Source: Diplocarpon mali (Eukaryota > Ascomycota > Leotiomycetes > Helotiales > Drepanopezizaceae). Taken from it: a DNA stretch of 10,415 nt. Both the position numbers and the translations under genes were made by a program. Below, piece after piece: positions 1-9,800 of the stretch. The notes under the pieces were generated by a model, which had not been told where the DNA came from, did not search any database, and saw only the letters and a program-made list of their open reading frames with translations. The stretch spans positions 1 to 10,415 of the forward strand of contig JAENRP010000680.1 in the NCBI GenBank assembly GCA_024741835.1, written 5' to 3'. Every line of letters begins with the position of its first letter. The first letter of the stretch is position 1.

Positions 1-2087
1 TCCCTTAGATTAATTAAATCTTTTACCTCTCTTTTAAGAATTTTAATATTACTCTTAAAACTTAAAGAAGAGGCTATAAGACTTAAATCATCTATATAAG
101 ACTATGGTTTAACATTTTAGGATTTAAATAGGTTTCGAATATAGATTAAGAATAAAATCGGTAAAATAGAACTTCCTTAGGGAATACTTATATTAATAGA
201 CTTAAATTCCTCTATTTGATTATTAAAGGTAAGTCTAAGAGTACGGTCTTCTAGGAACGATTTAACCTATATAATAAGACTAATAGGGAGATTTAATGAA
301 ATTAGAATCTATAATAATCTGTTTTTCGCAATATAATCAAATGCGCCCTTAATATTAAGGAATAGTATACTTGTTTTTAGCTTATTCCTCTTATTCAGCT
401 CTACTTCATTTTGCAAGAGTAGAGCCGCGTTAATAGCCGATTTATATAATCTACTACCAATTTGAGAATAGTATAGTAGAATAGTAGTTTCGGCTAAATG
501 ACTAAGACACTAGGCTAGTATTCTTTTAGAAATTTTACTAAGATAATTAAGTAGTAATATAACTCTATATGCTTTTGGTTTTAAATAGTCTGGTTCTTTA
601 AGCTTCTTAAGAATAAATCCAGTAGCTTGTTTCTATACTTTAAGGTAGTAGCCTTGATTTATTAAGGACGAATAGACCTTAAAAAACACTTCTGGAATAG
701 CTAAATAAGCTTGAATAATTATTTCTTATATAATAAAATCTAGTCCTAGGGTTTTACCCTTTATCTTTAAAGTATACGCATTTTTAATCTCAATTTGCAT
801 TAATAATAGCTAACTCCACTTATTACTCTTATTTGAATAGTTAATATCATTTTCTAACTCTTATAGATTTAAACTATTAGAAATAGGTAAAGTTGGAAAG
901 AGAGTACTTCTAAAGATATTACACTTTTTTTAAAAAGTCGATTCAAGCTCTTAAGTATTAGAGTCAAGTAAACTAAGGATTAATTGAAAGCTCAATCCCT
1001 TAGTATATAATATAGCTTTGAATATCGACTAAGAGTCCTCTTTTTCTAAGAATTAGTTCTAATGCTCTGTTTTTACTATTTTAATTGAATTAAAATACGT
1101 ATTTCTGGCTTGTTTTAATTCTTATTAAAAAAGAGTATACCCTAAGGATTTGCTTTTACAGTAGAATTGTTATATAATTTTGCGTAGATTTTTCAAATCC
1201 TTATTCCACTAGGGTTTACTATTTATAGATAACTTAGATTTAGGTATTACCTTATCTATAGCTTTTATAAATTTTATAGTAAAAGTATTTACTAGGTCTT
1301 CTAGTTCTTGATTTGTATTAAAATCTTTAGAATATTCGAAATCTAAGAAGACATTTTTAATTGTCTTCTTAAATTTTTCCTAATCTAAATTTTTTATATT
1401 ATATTGTAGAACAGTAGGGTAAGACCTAGTATTACTAGTACTAGCAGTAATAGTAAATAGAACCCTAAAGTAATTAGAACCTAGATCTAGCATAGTTTGC
1501 CAGTCTACGATTTTATTTACTATTCCTTAAGTAGCAAATGTTAAATCAATAATAGAAGGAGTTATCATATTTGATTTAAAATAAGTTCCTTCCCTTAGAG
1601 TATTTAATAGATATAAAGAGTGTTTCTCTATAATATCTAATAAAATTTGAGCGTAGTGATCAGTTTCTCTAAGGGGGTCCTACTAAGGGTGATATGTATT
1701 AAAGTCTCTTAAAAATATTAAATCCTTAGAAAATAATACTAGTAAACAGTCTCTTTCTAAGAATTTAATATTATTCGGCATTTTAAGGTGACTTGCATTA
1801 TAGACGTTAATTAATTGAATATGAAAAACGTCTATAATAATACAATTAGGAACAATTGGTAAGCTAGGCGCTAGCGTAGCGTATATTTTATTTGAAATAT
1901 AAAATGACGTTCTAGGCCTAAAGGAATTTTGATTCGAAAGGATTTGTTTAAAACTAGAGTATTCAATAGATCTATATAATAAATCGTTCTCTTATATAAT
2001 CCAAGGTTCCTAAATCGCAATTAAATCAATAGATAATTCTACAGCTATTTATAAAACGTACTCTATACTAGGCAAGCTTCTATTCAT
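1..2087 (-). pseudogene. Tad1-like LINE ORF2 (endonuclease + reverse transcriptase), RIP-inactivated, 3' part outside window
   Basis: This was the ORF2 polyprotein of a non-LTR retrotransposon: an apurinic-type endonuclease nicks the target and the RT copies the RNA there. One minus-strand frame runs from the ATG at 2087-2085 to the left edge with no indel. Endonuclease landmarks are AI*EPW near 2001-2021, RDFNTYHP near 1680-1712 (family GDFN, Gly changed to Arg, followed by two stops where the family has Trp-Trp), and LGSNYFRVLF near 1461-1481 (family SDHFxV). RT landmarks are LFLNIKGAFD near 336-366 (first catalytic Asp now Asn), IP*GSSILPILFLIYI, and YIDD at 87-98, which is intact. More than twenty in-frame stops are present; every one I read is TAA or TAG and sits where Gln or Trp would be expected. 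The linker between the domains also follows the fungal Tad1 pattern. RNase H and the 3' end must lie left of the window. Class assignment is firm; the exact family is not determined. Confidence 0.93.
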
Positions 2088-2103
2088 ATTAATTTATAAG
2101 CAT

Positions 2104-2640
2104 TTATTCCCAATTATTATTAACAGTAGATAGAGCGCCGAATCGATTTATAGTAGTAGTACTATTAATAGTACGTTTTTCTATAGATTTGTTTTTAATT
2201 GCAATAAAAACTTCATATAGCTTAGAATCAGCCGAATGTATAGTCTCTTTGCAATTAGTGCATTTAATACTAGTATGCTTACACTTAGTATTTACCTTAC
2301 AAGTATTATAGGTATAAGCCTGTCTTATATAGTTGCCTCCACATAAGGAGCATTTTGGTTCTCTTTTACAAAGAACCTCTGAATGGCCAAATCTAGCATA
2401 GGTTTTACACTAGTACGTACTACTAGTATCTATATATTTGACGACTTTTACTAAAGCGCCACCGATATATAGTCTTTTGCTTATAGCTCGCTTAGCCTGA
2501 TTTTCATCTGGGAAAGAGACAATAATTGTACCACTCTTGTATAAACCAGAGTCACGTTTCTCTCTTGGAGTAGCCCAGTAGGATTTTCCTACTGGGGTAA
2601 AACCCTTGTTAAAGGTGGTCTATTATTAAAGGCCCTTACA
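2104..2640 (-). pseudogene. LINE ORF1 (gag-like, RRM-like segment and CCHC zinc knuckles), C-terminal part
   Basis: This is the nucleic-acid-binding ORF1 protein of the same LINE, which would coat its RNA. The minus-strand frame reads a TFNKGFTPVGKSYWATPREKR-like block split around 2560-2635, typical of Tad1-type ORF1. An RRM-like stretch follows (GTIIVSFPDENQAKRAI), then a first knuckle CKTYARFGHSEVLC at 2368-2409. Its second Cys is Tyr, as a CpA change on the other strand would produce. Two more Cys-rich units follow (CSLCGG..., KCTNCKETIHSADS). It stops at TAA 2106-2104, with an ATG directly after it and the ORF2 ATG 16 bases further on in another frame, which suits reinitiation. The N-terminal part expected in the family is not readable beyond about 2640, so the copy looks 5'-truncated, a usual outcome of target-primed reverse transcription. 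The upstream boundary is approximate. Confidence 0.85.
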
Positions 2641-2682
2641 GGTAGAAGACTATAGAATAACCTATTAGTAGTAATAATAGTA

Positions 2683-3087
2683 AAGGAATTGTTTTCCAAA
2701 GATGTAACGCAACTAATAATATATTTAAAGAGATATAAGTAAGAACTCTTTAAAGATTTTTCGAATACGTAAAAGATGATTTAATAATTGGAACTATAGC
2801 TATATAGAGATAAATCGTAGACTAAAACGAAAGGCAATAATGACGATATCGAAGCTAATAATATAATTGATCAGACGATACTTCTTAAGAAGTATAGCAC
2901 TAAGAAACCCTATGCTATAACCTTTGATACGACTCTTAGGCCTGGCCCACGAGTTGATTTGACTAAGGGCAAAGAAAAGGAAGTGTTATCTATTAAGTCA
3001 CCTGTCGCCTCTCCCTTTGCTACTAACGAATCTCTAAAGGACGATAATAATAATAAAGATAAAGATAATGATAATGCTATAATATAA
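2683..3087 (+). pseudogene. unrecognised Gln-rich coiled-coil-like reading frame with acidic Asn/Asp tail
   Basis: I do not recognise this gene. A plus-strand frame can be followed from about 2683 to TAA at 3085-3087. Its six in-frame stops (four TAA, two TAG, last at 2818-2820) all become Gln if the RIP change is reversed. The section 2821-3087 has no stop (88 codons) but no usable ATG. The first half is rich in Lys, Gln, Leu and Glu (for example KELFSKDVTQL, then RYK*ELFKDFSNT), as in a coiled coil. The middle has TTLRPGPRVDLTKGKEKE near 2928-2980. The end is a low-complexity DDNNNKDKDNDN run. The opposite strand gives a Ser/Leu-rich translation less like a protein. It lies between the truncated LINE and the gypsy LTR and still contains several CpA dinucleotides, unlike its surroundings. 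It could be the target gene into which the LINE inserted or part of another mobile element. The start is uncertain. Confidence 0.4.
2930..2957 (+). repeat. single inverted copy of the dispersed 28-bp motif
   Basis: The sequence starts CGACTCTTAGGCC and ends CACGAGTTGA. Its reverse complement matches 6860-6887 at 22 of 28 positions by eye, and five of the six differences are transitions. Here it lies within the unrecognised plus-strand frame and encodes TTLRPGPRVDL-type residues. Confidence 0.6.
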
Positions 3088-3127
3088 GTTTCTCTCCCTA
3101 TCGGCAGAAGTCGTTATACTATACTGG

Positions 3128-3459
3128 TGTAACGGCCGCACCCTCAACTGGTGCAATTACCTAGGAGTACGGCGTTTTAAGGTTTTGCAATCTCGATTCG
3201 ACGCAAGGTTATTTCGAATCGACCCTGAAGGTGTAAAAGGATATTTTTGCATAATATCATATGAACGGGCAATAGAGCTTCCAGCTGCTATGTATATAAG
3301 GAAGAAGGGCTCTCCCCTTAGGAGGGCTCTCTAACTTCTTCGTTTCTTTTGTATTAGACTTATAGAATATGCCTTTTGCACTACTTCTTACTACTATACT
3401 TGATCTCGCACTTTAGTAGTTCTATATTATTATATTAAATAAAGAAGTTCTTCTTTACA
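3128..3459 (+). repeat. candidate 5' LTR of the Ty3/gypsy element (about 332 bp)
   Basis: The block begins TGTAACGGCC and ends TTCTTTACA, giving 5-base inverted ends (TGTAA/TTACA) of the kind that bound LTRs. It lies just upstream of a leader and a gag frame on the same strand. A TATA-like box (TATATAAG) is at 3293-3300, placed as the U3 promoter would be, followed by a pyrimidine-rich stretch. The block keeps more CpA than the coding part downstream. No second LTR copy is in the window because the element is truncated, so neither edge can be confirmed by alignment. The 5 bases upstream (ACTGG, 3123-3127) would be one half of a target duplication. The 3' edge is the less certain one; I could not recognise a primer-binding site after it. 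Confidence 0.45.
3293..3300 (+). promoter_or_regulatory. TATA-like box inside the candidate gypsy LTR
   Basis: TATATAAG lies 165 bases into the LTR and about 160 bases before its end, a usual position for the element's own RNA polymerase II promoter. The call rests on sequence and position only, and such strings are common in AT-rich DNA. Confidence 0.35.
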
Positions 3460-3742
3460 AAGGACGGCTTTTAATAATATCTTACCTATTTTGAAAATCG
3501 ATTCGCAGTTATTTCGACTTTCGATAGAGTCAAGATCTTAAAGATCTCTTAGATAAACTAAGAGCTTAAGTATAGCTTATTAACTAGTATAATTAAGGAA
3601 CGCTTTTACTAGCTGGATTTTCTTAACTACTCCTTTTATAGAAGTGCTATAGGCAGAAGTTAAAAGAGTATTACGCTATTAGAACCCTTTTTCTATAGAA
3701 CCCCTTTTTAACCGAATTACTATTAAAACTAAAATCGGCAAA
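3460..3742 (+). other. gypsy untranslated leader
   Basis: This is the non-coding interval between the candidate LTR and the gag ATG. It contains many TAA/TAG triplets in all forward frames. No tRNA primer site is recognisable, possibly because RIP altered it. Confidence 0.4.
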
Positions 3743-4280
3743 ATGAATTCTCTATCAGCTAGAACTTAATAAATATAGAATTTCCCTAGTTCGTTCGGGG
3801 AAGCAGCTTCTATAGGGAGCACCCTTATCCTAGCCCTTAGGGCCGGACCTTCCTCTGCTGCTAAGGGCAAGAGACGACTATACTATAGCTAAGCCAACTA
3901 AGACGACTAAGAATTTTCGAACTTAAATATCTTATAAGAAATAGTTCTAAGCTTAGAGGAATCCTTATAATGCTAAGATTAATCTAATTAATAATTGTAA
4001 AGCGAGATTAATAGGATTGCTTAAGCTATCTTTAGCCTAAAGACTCTAGCTTATCAAAGCTAAGAGATAGCTTAGTGCGTATATTAAACTATAGAGTAGG
4101 AGTCTACTTACCTTTAACAAAGTAAGACCTAGGCTCTTTTAAAAGTCGATATAGATATAAAATAGATAAAAATTCAATTAATTAAAAAGATTACCTCTTT
4201 TAATAATAAAACCTCTTTAATATATAAGTAGTAATTAACTTTAATCTAAGATTAATTATAAGTTAATGCCGACTTATATC

Positions 4281-4311
4281 TAAATAAGCGAGCTCGCCGA
4301 GCTCTTATTTA
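4281..4311. repeat. imperfect inverted repeat around two GAGCTC sites
   Basis: Left arm TAAATAAGCGAGCTC and right arm GAGCTCTTATTTA are separated by GCC. The arms pair over 13 bases with a 2-base bulge. It lies inside the degenerate gag and is unusually rich in GC and CpG for its surroundings. I know of no function; it may be chance. Confidence 0.4.
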
Positions 4312-4909
4312 AGGATCTACTATAGGATAAGCCTAAATGTACCTTAAATCCTAGTACATTTTAAAAACCAACCCCTTTCAAAACTATTAAGAAATAGTAA
4401 AACTGCTAAGCAGTTACTTTTTAACTAGCTAAAAGGTAGATCTATTCTGATCTACTTTCTATTACCTTTATATAAGAGAAGCTGGTTATTCTAAAGAAAC
4501 TTTCCCTTAGTTTTAAGCCTAATTCTAATTAGCTGCGATCTAAAGAGAGGTCTTAAGATTTAAATAGTTCTTCTTTATATAGAATAAGATTACCCTTTAG
4601 CTTAAAGCTATATATGCCTTAGTAAAGGCCTTTTAAGGAAAGGATTATACTATTATAATTAACTAATTAAACGCCTTTAATGCTAAATGCTAAAGTAACT
4701 AACTTCTTAACCCTTTAACTAAAAGTAAGGCGACTTTAGTATTATATTAAAAGATATCTAGTTCGCTCTTTAATAAGACTATTTATAATCTAAGCGCTAG
4801 AAGTATAACCTAAGCTTCTAGGCTACTAGCCTTAAAGTCTATTACCCCTTTTCGCTAAGATACGCCAGCTAAGGCTAGCTCTTCTACTTTGCCCTTTAAG
4901 TAAGCTACT

Positions 4910-4951
4910 TATTAAACCTATAGTAAAACTGGTTATTATAAGACCGAGTGC
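4910..4951 (+). other. mutated CCHC zinc knuckle of gypsy Gag
   Basis: Fourteen codons carry the nucleocapsid pattern. Cys1, Cys2 and His are encoded as TAT, and only the last Cys (TGC, 4949-4951) survives. TGT to TAT and CAT to TAT are both CpA to TpA changes, so the ancestral motif is readable but the protein could not bind zinc. Confidence 0.75.
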
Positions 4952-5085
4952 CCTTTTATAAATAAGATTAATACTTAAAAAGATATAAAGGAAGCTAATC
5001 TGACTTTAGACTTAATTAAGAATAGGATTAAAATAGAAGAAGATTAGGAAAACGAAGAGGCTTAGGAAAAGACTCTTACTTAAGC

Positions 5086-6409
5086 TTGCGAAAGTGCGAC
5101 TTATTAAAGCTAGATCTTAACTCTTTAATAAAAAAGAAGCAATTCCTAACCTTTTATACTATTAGTATAAATAGACTTAAAGTATTATTATTAGCTTTAA
5201 TAGATATTAAAGCCTTTAGTCACCTATTTTTAAATCGTTCCCTTTTTATATATCTTTCGAAAGCGATTGGCTTTAAAATTCTTCCTCTTTTAGCCCTTAT
5301 TCCTATTTATAGATTTTAAAATACTATTTGCGCGCAAGCTATACATTATATGCGCTTTTATTTGATAATTAATAAAAGGCGTATTTATAACTGTCCTTAG
5401 GTTATTTTCGACCTTAGCTAGCGCAATGCTATTATTAGAGTTAAATAGATACATCGATTTCGACTTAAACTTAATCTAAAGGAAAACCGATTTATATAGC
5501 CTTTATATTACCCCTTATCTCCTTAATTCGCAAAGGAAATCATTATTTATTTTCCTTCTTTTAAAGGTCTTCGGATTCGATTTGATTATTAAGCTAACGT
5601 CAACTATAGAGAATAGGAAATGGCTATAGATAAAGCTCGATAGATTAATAGAAGATAGTCTTATATTAATTTAATAGTTCCAATTAAGCGTAAGATCCCT
5701 ATTACTATTATTAGGCTAATGCCCTTGCCTATAATTAAGCTAGATCTAGGAAAACAGTTTAATATAAATTAATTACATTCTAACCCTATTTGCAAATGCG
5801 CTAAAGCTGCGGTTCCTATTTGCGAAATTAATACTAATGCCTTTTATTATAATATAAAGTATAAAGAGACTGAGTTCTTTTAAACTAGTATTTATAAAGT
5901 GGATAGGATTTTAAAGGAAAGATATAAGTCTAAGAATCCTAATATTGAAAAGCTAATTAACGATCGATTCTTAAAATAGTATTGATCTTTAAGATAAGCC
6001 TTTTTAAAAAGGGATGCAAATACCCTCCTTTCCTATTAGTATTATAATTATAAGATATAGTTAAAAGGGCCTTTGCTTAATGCCTATTTGCCCTTCTACT
6101 ATTAATCTACTAAGGAGCTTAAAGTTATAAAGGAGTACTTACTTAAGAATTTAGACAAAGGCTTTATCGAAATAAGTACTAGCCCCTTCGCTTTGCTAGT
6201 ACTATTTATAAAGAAGGCCGATAGTAGCCTCTGATTTTGTATAGACTATTGGAAGCTAAATGTACTAACTTAGAAGGACGCTTACCTAATTCTAAGGATA
6301 GATAAGCTCTTAAGACGAGTATCCAAAGCTAAGATTTTTATAAAATTGGATATTCGAGCCGCTTTTAATCGAATACAAATGGACCTTAAATTAAAGGAAT
6401 ATATATTAA
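5086..6409 (+). pseudogene. Ty3/gypsy pol (aspartic protease + N-terminal half of RT), RIP-inactivated and truncated
   Basis: This was the Pol polyprotein, which processes Gag-Pol and copies RNA to DNA. The frame is one base back (-1) from gag and overlaps its end. A stop-free stretch at 5086-5319 holds the retropepsin: ALIDIKAFSHLF, where the family has Asp-Thr-Gly, now Asp-Ile-Lys at 5203-5211, so the catalytic triad is lost. A linker typical of fungal gypsy elements follows (VIFDLS*RNAIIRVK). RT begins near 6060 with KGPLLNAYLPFYY. It continues through LDKGFIEISTSPFA and FCIDYWKLN near 6230-6258 to KLDIRAAFNRI at 6343-6375. Similarity stops after about 6409, before YxDD. RNase H, integrase and 3' LTR are absent here. 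The frame is otherwise continuous for 1.3 kb with only TAA/TAG stops. The break coincides with the start of unassigned DNA next to the copia element, suggesting an insertion. Confidence 0.9.
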
Positions 6410-6751
6410 GCTTAAGTGAGTCGGCGCAGTAGGTAAAGGAGGCTTCTAAAGGTCGATAGTCGATATATTAGTAAGAATTAAGGAAGGAAGGTTACCCCTT
6501 TCTTCCTTATAGCTATATACGTATCAATATCCTATTAATTAAGCAGTAGGGTTATATGATAATATATTAGAGTAATAGCTATATTACTTATCTTAATATC
6601 CTTACTTAGACCTTACTTTAATTAACCTATAGTTAGGAAAATAAGAACTATCCTTTTGCGCTAATCCAACTCTTAAGTATCTCTTTAAATTAAAAACAAT
6701 CAATTAATAGTAACCTCTATTAAAATCACTAACCCTACTTATAAGGCGGGA
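6410..6751. other. unassigned RIP-saturated interval between gypsy break and tandem array
   Basis: I find no gene here in either strand. This is where a minus-strand copia element should have its 3' LTR, but I could not align it convincingly to the right-hand candidate LTR; only short strings such as TTATATGATA are shared. A TAAGGAAG/CTTCCTTA inverted repeat (about 6479-6511) is present. Confidence 0.5.
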
Positions 6752-6890
6752 CTAGGAGTCAAATTTCCCAAAAGCATTCCTTTATAAGACTATATAACTT
6801 AACTCGCAGTCTAGGCCTAGGAGTTGATTTAAAAACTTTCCTTTATAAGACTATATAACTTAACTCGCAGGGCAGGCCTAGGAGTTGTCC
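6740..6890. repeat. short tandem array downstream of copia pol (61-65 bp units)
   Basis: Two units share an identical 33-base block (starts TTCCTTTATAAGAC, ends AACTCGCAG) at 6777-6809 and 6838-6870, 61 bases apart. Each is followed by a CTAGGAGT core (6817 and 6878), and a third core is at 6752. The period is not a multiple of three and the array lies after the pol stop, so it is probably not coding. The exact identity over 33 bases suggests recent duplication or ongoing homogenisation compared with the surrounding decay. Confidence 0.8.
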
Positions 6891-6899
6891 TTAAGCCTA

Positions 6900-9800
6900 T
6901 TAAGCCCCTACTATCTTCTATAACCCTAGTATATCTTTAAACACTTCGAACTTTGCAACTATCTTTAATAGCTTTATAAATCCATCTACTACTATTCGAT
7001 CGGTTAAGATATAAGTAATCGATAACTTATTCTTTATAATAAGGTTATAAATAAAATAGTAGGTAATATTGATATATTTTAATCGCTTATATAAGTATAG
7101 ATTCTTTATAAGTATAATCGCCTTTATATTATCTATTTAAAGATTAATATAGTTCCTATCTTATCTAATATACTTTATAAAACCTATATCTTTTAGAACT
7201 TAAGCGATCTATAATCCTTACTTATAATTTAATAATATTAATATATATTCGGCCTTAGTACTTATAATAGCTACTGATTTCTACTTCCTACTTTCTTATA
7301 ATATAGGTCTGCTATATAGTACTATTATACTTTTAAATATACTTTTTCGACCTTTTATATTTGCCCAGTTGGAATCGGTATATACCTTAAGCTTTGCGCT
7401 TATATGTTTTATTAGTCTGTATCTTACCTTCTATATAATTATCGATCGAAGGTACCTTTTAAATCGCTTAACTGTATTTTTATATTAAATCGTCAGATCC
7501 TTTAAGTTCTAACTAAGTTGCCTAATAATAAAGGCGATATCTAATCTTATATATACTATAGTATATATAATTGCTCTAATATCCTATTAGTACTTCTTCA
7601 GATCTCCTCTTTGCTCATTTTCATTAGTAGGCTTTAACTTATTATACTTTCCTTCGATTGGAGTACACTTTAGCTTAAAGTTAGGAGTATAAGTAAAGAG
7701 TCCTATTTAATCTAGGATCTTTTTAATATACTACTCTTAATCTAACTAGAGTTCTTAAGTAGAGCGGTTCCTTATAATGCAGATGCTAAGGATCTTATAA
7801 ATTCCCCTTAGATCCTTAGTATTAAAACGTTTCCAAATTGTTATAAAGAACTAATTTAATTAAATAGTTGTTTTCGTAGCTATAGTAATATCGTTAATAT
7901 ATAATAGCAACTTGATTCTACACTTAGTATAAGTAAATAGATAAGGGTTAGCTAGGCTTTAAACGAATCCTATTTCTACTAAAGTAGAGTTATATAAGAG
8001 GTTCTAATTATAAGCTGATTATTTAAGCCTATAAATACTATAGAGTATATAAAGAGAGTGGCTAGCGCGTATAAGAATACCATTAGGTTAAGAGAGAAAA
8101 ATCCGTTCTTTTATAATCGCTTTAGTAAATGCATTTTTAATATTATACTATTTATATTTAAGGTCCTTAGCAGCTACTATTACTATAAATATGCGAAGGG
8201 TATCTATATGAACTATTAGCGCGAATATATTAAAGTAGTCTTCTTTATACTATTAGGAGAAGCCCTTAGCTATAAGCCTTGCCTTATAACGTTCTAGGGT
8301 CCTATTTGCATATATCTTAATTATAAAGACCTACTTTATTAATACTAGGTTTACGTCCTTTAGCATCGGTTCTTCTATTTATATACCATTTGTAGTAAAA
8401 GAGCTTATCTCCTCTTAGATTGCCTTATTCTATACTACTTTATTCTTTAGATTGTTAATAGCTTTATTATACGTCTTTAAAAGAGAGATTTTCATTATTC
8501 CCTTAGCGGCTAGGAATATATTATCTTTATCGAAGCTCTATTAAAGTTCGAGCTTATAGATCTTATACGCTATTATAGCCTAGATACGCTTAGACTCGCG
8601 TTCGTCTAAGGTGTCTTTCGGTTCTAGGTCTTTATTCCTCTTTAAAGGTATAAGTTCGGCTATGGGTTCTATAGGCTTATTATCTAAGGAACCGCTTTCT
8701 AATAGTAAAGGCTTATTATTACTTATACTTATTTTAGGAATATTCTTTACTATAGGTACTTTAATTAAAGGGATAATAATATTAAAGTTGTTTTATACTT
8801 TAGGCAGTTCGCAGATAATAGGAATGGTTTATTCGGCCTTTAGGCGATTAGTAGGTTATCGATCAGCAGGTGCGCTTAATATGCTTAAGCTAAGAGAGAG
8901 GGGTTATTAGTTCGGCTTAATAGTATTACTATTAAGTAGTATACCTTGCGAATCTCTAGGTATATAGAGCTTTAAGGATAGCTCCTTTCTATTTTAAGAT
9001 TTATCGAACTCAACTACTAAAGATATAATTACTTACCTTAGATCTAGCGCATATATTATCTATTGCTTTATTATCTATTTAATATACTTAACAAATATAT
9101 ACTCTCTACCTCGGTCTATTAGCTTCTTACTCTTTATACCCGCGGGCTAGGACTTCGGGCTAATATAGGAGTAGCAGACGCTTTTAAAGATGCGGATATG
9201 GTTTAAGCTTAGTTTCTATTTGAAATATGCCTTATATAGTAATATTCAAGTGCTATTAACTATTAGTTTACTACCTATTCTATTTTATAAGTATGCGTTT
9301 ACCTTAATTGTAAGGTCTTAGAATTCCAGTAGTAGGTTAGTATCTTATAATAGAGCGCGATAGTTAGTCTCTGCTTATTAAATGCTTCGCTTAGCGATGC
9401 TATTCTAATAGGAACCTTTATATATTATAATTAGTTTATAATAAACTCCTTATTTTACTTATTTATTAAGTTTTACCCTAATCTTTAATATATTATTAGA
9501 CCTAATAGCTATTAGCTTTAACTAGGTCCAGCGTTCCTCTATCACTTTTTAAGTTTCCAGCTTTTTTATAAGCTTAGATTTAGTCCTAGTGCAAATAGTC
9601 TATATCTGCTAAGTAGAGTTATCTACTATTTGAGAAAACTAATTATTTCCTTTAATTAAGGTTATAAATAGTCTAGTAGTATTAATAGATATTAGTGCTA
9701 GTATCGAATCTTTCTATAGATTAAGCTTAATTTGCATTTAATTTTAAAGTTTTATTAGCTTGCAAATTTAGTATACTAAGCGATCCTTTAGTACTTGGAT

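Larger units (their letters stand above)
3743..5107 (+). pseudogene. Ty3/gypsy gag (capsid/nucleocapsid), RIP-inactivated
   Basis: This was the structural Gag of the gypsy element, which packages the element RNA. The ATG at 3743-3745 is in the frame that ends in the nucleocapsid motif about 1.2 kb later, which is why I chose it. The length, about 455 codons, suits fungal gypsy Gag. The N-terminal part reads MNSLSART followed by stops in place of Gln, then a Gly/Ala/Ser section. A helical Gln-rich stretch comes next (EIVLSLEESL near 3940). Near the end, a knuckle at 4910-4951 reads Y*TYSKTGYYKTEC. Restoring CpA changes gives the Cys-X2-Cys-X4-His-X4-Cys pattern, with both Cys and the His now Tyr. 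An acidic tail follows (about 4988-5104) before TAA at 5105-5107, which may itself be a mutated Gln codon. Stops are TAA/TAG throughout. The middle third is poorly recognisable. Confidence 0.75.

Noticed and set aside
2574..2596. Perfect 9-bp hairpin (CCCAGTAGG, loop ATTTT, CCTACTGGG)
   Set aside because: It lies inside the ORF1 coding block for residues conserved in the family (Pro-Val-Gly-Lys...Trp), so coding constraint explains the sequence; no terminator or regulatory role is implied.
2560..2680. Extension of the plus-strand Gln-rich frame leftwards
   Set aside because: The minus strand over 2560-2635 clearly encodes LINE ORF1, so the plus-strand reading there is antisense shadow.
5086..5319. 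A 77-codon plus-strand frame as an independent gene
   Set aside because: It has no ATG (it opens on TTG) and is simply the longest stop-free piece of gypsy pol, containing the protease remnant.
6634..6750. Left-hand copia 3' LTR matching TGTTAGGAAC at 10206
   Set aside because: GTTAGGAA and TTATATGATA recur in the same orientation, but no extended alignment could be made by eye, and such strings are expected by chance at this composition.
7550..7567. Perfect 18-bp AT palindrome
   Set aside because: It falls inside copia pol codons (between RT and RNase H) and AT palindromes of this size are unremarkable in RIP-altered DNA.
8611..8910. A 99-codon plus-strand open frame
   Set aside because: It is antisense to the continuous copia pol frame, covering the linker between integrase and RT whose minus-strand translation fits the family. 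The Leu/Ile-rich plus translation has no recognisable motif and its openness is a by-product of RIP-depleted codons.
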